DNA from: Streptomyces vietnamensis
GTDB lineage: Bacteria > Actinomycetota > Actinomycetes > Streptomycetales > Streptomycetaceae
Assembly (NCBI RefSeq): GCF_000830005.1
Contig: NZ_CP010407.1
Coordinates: forward strand, 7,514,001-7,578,000
DNA length: 64,000 nucleotides
Reading direction: 5' to 3'
Positions 61,501 through 64,000 of the stretch are shown here, piece by piece. The position numbers were made by a program, and so were the translations under genes. Numbering within the stretch: the first letter of the stretch is position 1; each line of letters opens with the position of its first letter. The notes beneath the pieces were generated by a model, which saw only the letters and a list, made by a program, of their open reading frames with translations, was not told the origin of the DNA and made no database searches.

Positions 61501-63923
61501 GAGGACACTACGGGGAGCAGTCCGTCGGTGACGCCGAGATCGCTGAGGAACTCCCGCCACTCCTCTAGGGTTTCGCCCCGTCTGAGGAAAACCTCAGGAG
61601 GCGCCAGGAGTCGCTCTGCCATGAAGCGGAGACCGGCCGAGGACTCACGGCCCTCGGCCACGACGGAGGCGAGATCGTCGCCGTGGGTCCCGGTCCATCC
61701 GGCCCCGAAAGCAGCGCCGGCAGCCTTGATGGCGGGGCCCTCGGCAGAGGGAACGTACAACCCCAACAGACGCAATTGCAGTGACTGCGCGGATTGCCTC
61801 GACCGGTAGAGGCGGAACACGAAGCGAAGGGCCTGGTCGCGCAGCCGCGCCGAGTTGCTCTCGGTGAGGGCGCGGCGGACGTGGTCGAGCAGGCCGGCGG
61901 CGTCGAAGCGCCGTACGAGCTTGAAGCGTTCCAAGAACAACCGAGCTTCCTGGCGTCGTACGTGGCCTTCCTCCTCCACCCAGTTCAGCCCCGGGTGTAG
62001 ATAGAACATGCGCCTCTTCAAGGCGTCGGGCACGGCCAGGCCCTCGTCGCCCGCTGTCTCGCCGCGAGTCGGCTGGAAAAAGGCCTCCCGCCTGGTCGCC
62101 TTGCGCCGCGAGCCGTCCTTTGTGCCCGTGGCAGAGCCGCCGTTGGCACGCCGGAGCTTCCCATCGTCCGCCAGCAACAGTTTTCTGCCCTGCAGTACTC
62201 CGCCCTCGTCCTTGAACAGTAGGGCGAGATCGGCGTAAACGCTGTTCCAGTTGTCGACGGGCGCATCGGGGGCGGGCAGCGGCAGGGCCTCCACGATCCG
62301 CTCGGCGTGGTCTGCCCGCTGCTGTGCCGAGGGCTCCAAGGGGCACTTGAGCGCATCGCACAACCTCGCGAGACGCTTCAGGGACTTGGCCCCGACGGCC
62401 GGATCCGCCACGGCGATGCCGACCGCCCCGGCCGCCTCGGCTGTGAGTACCGACAGTCCGAGGTCGGGCCAGAGCACAGAATCGCGGGGCGTGCCCCAGG
62501 AACCGTGCGGAGCTTCCCGGTTCAGGAGTGGTACGACGGGAACGTCCGCGAACTCAGCCCCGTGCACCTGATGCGCCGCTTCGCGCAGCAGGTTGTGGGA
62601 GCGCGGCTCGTGCTCCCAGGTCACAAGGTCGACCGCCAACTTGCGGTCTGAAGGCCGGTCTCGCTCCCGCAGCGCGGAGGCTGCCGCCAGAGAGGTCTCG
62701 GCGGCCGCCGCGAACAGCATGCTGTTCAGCGGGTGCTCCCGGTCCAGGGCCGTACGGTCCACCTTCGTGAAGAACGGTGCGTTGAGGTGCCCGCGCAGGG
62801 GTGCGGCGGCGTCCTCGCCCAGCGGGAGGAAGGTGTAGATCCGGCCACCGCGCAGCGACTCGGTGCCGTCGAGGGGCAACGCCACCTCTACCACCGCTGG
62901 TTCCTTCCAGTCACCCCACGAATCATCTAGCTGCCCGAGCTCGGTGGCCGCCTCGATCGTGCCGCGCAGCCGTGCCACGGGGACGCGGCCTCTGGCCACG
63001 AGGTATGTGCCCAGTGAGCCGAGTTCGACACGGGCAAGGGAGACGGTCGGGACGGTCCGCGCAGCACCGGCATGTGCGACGTGTGCCTGGGTCCGGACGC
63101 TGACGGTCCCCAAGGGCACTTCGTTCCGGGTGAGTTCCGTACGCTGGGGATTTTTGCCCCCTCGTCGTTCGATGAGCAGTCGGTTGAGCCGGTCCAGGAA
63201 CAGCATCACTGGGGCCTTCGCGGCGCCGAGCTCGTCGAGGCGCCGGACGGCCGCGCGTCGGGAGGCCTCGTTGCGCAGCGGGATCCTGATGGCCGTCACA
63301 TGACCGTCGGCGGCCAGCTCCTTGCAAGTCAGAGGCACGTCCGAGAGAGGGAAGGGGACCTGGAAGGGCGGGAGTTCTTCCTCCGCTTTGCGTACGAGGT
63401 CCTCGTTACCGAGCAGCACCCGCAGGTCGTCCCGTACCGCGAACCGGAAGCAGTACCCATCCAGTACAGCTGGGCCCTCTCGGGTTGTGCTGGCGCTGTA
63501 GACTTCCGGGGCATCCGTGATTTCCAGGATGCTACGAAAGCCGACACCCTTGTTCCCGATGCCCTCGCCGACGGTCTTCTCGCTCCGGGCGAGCTTGCAG
63601 ACGGCCTGGATGCTGGACCAGGTGAAGGGCGTGCCGCCGTTGGCCACATAGAGCGTGCCGTGTGCCCCTTCGTCCTCGTCGAGCAGGACGTGCACGCTTC
63701 CGTCGTTCCGGCCTCCGCGGTGAGCATCGTGGCCGTTCTGGAGTAGCTCCAGGAGGAAACGGCCGGCGTAGTCGCGTGCGTTGCTGTGCGATGCTGCACG
63801 CAACTGCTGGGCGGGTTGCCATACCTGCGTGGACTGCCACTCCTTGAGCACGGTCTGCGCGTAGTGCCAGAGCTCGCGCGCCCACGTACCGCTTGGGCCG
63901 TCCTCGTCCGTGTTACCGGCCAT
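58518..63923 (-). CDS. Sacsin-like GHKL ATPase with C-terminal DUF3883 domain
   Basis: A 1,801-residue protein. The N-terminus has a GHKL/Hsp90-type ATP site: N-box FLLELLQNGHDA (57-68), VANGGTPF (93-100) and GEGIGNKGVGFRSILEIT (119-136), as in sacsin-repeat and HATPase_c_3 proteins. About 1,400 residues of helical sequence follow. The C-terminus (about 1,660-1,790) is a DUF3883 domain: GFVGEWYAYQWL, GYDFMV (Asp) and RLYEVKAT (Glu-x-Lys), a Mrr-like PD-(D/E)xK core. So an ATP-driven switch is joined to a probable nuclease. ATG 63923 is preferred over an upstream TTG at 63950. Similar proteins occur in defence islands; no named system is claimed. Confidence 0.82.
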   Translation of the reverse strand: MAGNTDEDGPSGTWARELWHYAQTVLKEWQSTQVWQPAQQLRAASHSNARDYAGRFLLELLQNGHDAHRGGRNDGSVHVLLDEDEGAHGTLYVANGGTPFTWSSIQAVCKLARSEKTVGEGIGNKGVGFRSILEITDAPEVYSASTTREGPAVLDGYCFRFAVRDDLRVLLGNEDLVRKAEEELPPFQVPFPLSDVPLTCKELAADGHVTAIRIPLRNEASRRAAVRRLDELGAAKAPVMLFLDRLNRLLIERRGGKNPQRTELTRNEVPLGTVSVRTQAHVAHAGAARTVPTVSLARVELGSLGTYLVARGRVPVARLRGTIEAATELGQLDDSWGDWKEPAVVEVALPLDGTESLRGGRIYTFLPLGEDAAAPLRGHLNAPFFTKVDRTALDREHPLNSMLFAAAAETSLAAASALRERDRPSDRKLAVDLVTWEHEPRSHNLLREAAHQVHGAEFADVPVVPLLNREAPHGSWGTPRDSVLWPDLGLSVLTAEAAGAVGIAVADPAVGAKSLKRLARLCDALKCPLEPSAQQRADHAERIVEALPLPAPDAPVDNWNSVYADLALLFKDEGGVLQGRKLLLADDGKLRRANGGSATGTKDGSRRKATRREAFFQPTRGETAGDEGLAVPDALKRRMFYLHPGLNWVEEEGHVRRQEARLFLERFKLVRRFDAAGLLDHVRRALTESNSARLRDQALRFVFRLYRSRQSAQSLQLRLLGLYVPSAEGPAIKAAGAAFGAGWTGTHGDDLASVVAEGRESSAGLRFMAERLLAPPEVFLRRGETLEEWREFLSDLGVTDGLLPVVSSGAETQAEGGTLTTLGLISMAKVSEEVANQWRPFIDRAKSRVAHPYTPYVGTPAFRLPGQDVAGRLSEPGRIAYARLVLHGLARWNNTHLTSNWNRDRTGNKDTQHVPTPLSAFIRGQRWLPVRGRGGTIRFVRPDEAWHAPSTLEQEPAFAPTVLRQLRPLLDDDQVLRRLRNAGLPTWGDHRDSARLIATLGELVKTDAVDDGDRPSLQRANERAWQNLAAQMTSIEPLIGSTLLAERGKKLIAVDFATLLDGSVRLYVTGDRDNLKARLARELKLPLLVVPGAAAKVARILRHRCPNTIRHADDADLAVEIVSTSGTTVVGASGSTEGLGTPLVDELPWLPLAVGALVDHPPRGGRPTDAELTDFVAAVRRVRIHRYVSLKITLDGADVELPERQDGMLPLPDPSHPLILTPDLPLSWDFVARIGYAVSQVLDRPEYTVPLKLAARELERGHASLEEPTERQLAAVLDLSLHQVRETAHRLDGSLAGVLERCHPFLVHALGSDRARELTDTAPADAREFLARLEPYAGALPLPAAQLIGAARDARDIDGLRALAEVDFADLNRTLAGLAPRYRPISHAEAHDEAVRRHVDFGRGILIDRLRWARREEFDARRPIADWPATRSLKWITAPEEWALTVDTADDDLLRALVEQALTARLGAPAPTKGERLAAMDRLRSHNHAVIAKTTPDLIALFKAAKRPLPAALAKAAAAEEVTALLDEAGALDFRELSADDVVGWLAALGQWPAGIAASSEPQAHGLTPADLDRARNATEQARAERAKRKRIISIGEQDFDIESGDFTELASELRRALEADPPPSGSARRRWAALKPMPLRRAAGPSGGRPGARADGERGLSSVQRSAIGFVGEWYAYQWLREQDQATDETSWVSGNRTHVFPGPGGDDSLGYDFMVGSGKNPRLYEVKATQGPGGQIELGETEVRAAQKYSGSDRWRILVVTSVLDAEQRQVRMLPNPFSERGRGLYREEGGALRFAYRL

Positions 63924-64000
63924 GTCCCCCTGCTTCCATGATGATCTCAAGCAGACCGTAGCGCGGGGGTCGTCGGTGGCGCAGGGCTGTCCGAGAACCG

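Noticed and set aside
1..64000. CRISPR array, tRNA or rRNA genes
   Set aside because: No regularly spaced repeats and no tRNA- or rRNA-like sequence were noticed by eye; a short tRNA fragment serving as an att site could still be missed.

Overview
The window is very GC-rich with dense, often 4-nt-overlapping genes on the minus strand. Family content (DUF4913, DUF6112, SCO6880-type and VirB4/VirD4-type conjugation proteins, SpoIIE/HATPase remnants) points to a Streptomyces or close relative. No tRNA, rRNA or CRISPR array was seen.

Region 1 (about 1-23,040, all minus strand) is the conjugation module of an integrative or plasmid-borne element. In transcription order from 23,037 downward it runs: NlpC/P60 wall hydrolase, DUF6112 pilin-like protein, VirB8-like anchored protein, VirB6-like polytopic protein, SCO6880-type protein, VirB4 ATPase, four accessory proteins, an IS110 insertion, a relaxase-like protein, the VirD4/TraG coupling protein, a DnaB N-domain protein, a C5-cytosine methyltransferase, a DUF4913 protein, a RelE-like protein and a tandem HxlR regulator. 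The coupling protein and the cytosine methyltransferase each carry one extra base in an A run, so the element may be decaying, or the read may be wrong there. Many unrelated accessory proteins end in a similar tail (consensus near ARVxxALxRS), and four share a small GF...Y.L...GY.V..D domain.

Region 2 (23,617-26,700) holds a beta-class adenine methyltransferase (+), a NucS/DUF5655-like nuclease (-) and a Mrr-like nuclease (+), with strong hairpin terminators at both convergent junctions.

Region 3 (26,702-52,905, all minus strand) is a dense defence island. Upstream is a complete PIWI-RE three-gene island: Y-domain REase, Z-domain DinG-like helicase and pPIWI-RE protein. Downstream follow a soluble Ser/Thr kinase, then a translationally coupled four-gene run: a DrmD-like SNF2 helicase, a large DrmMI/PglX-like methyltransferase with an AT-richer specificity region, a giant DEAD/DEAH-DUF1998 helicase that reads as a DrmA-DrmB fusion or DruE relative, and a UvrD helicase with an N-terminal RelE/ParE-like domain. 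This run resembles class 1 DISARM but lacks a visible DrmC and adds the kinase and RelE-UvrD parts. It is the best candidate here for an undescribed system.

Region 4 (52,906-64,000) has a decayed SpoIIE-phosphatase/HATPase gene (+), a membrane-bound KAP-type NTPase whose frame continues past an in-frame TGA into a second ORF, and a 1,801-residue sacsin-like GHKL ATPase with a C-terminal DUF3883 nuclease-like domain. These last two look like further conflict genes.
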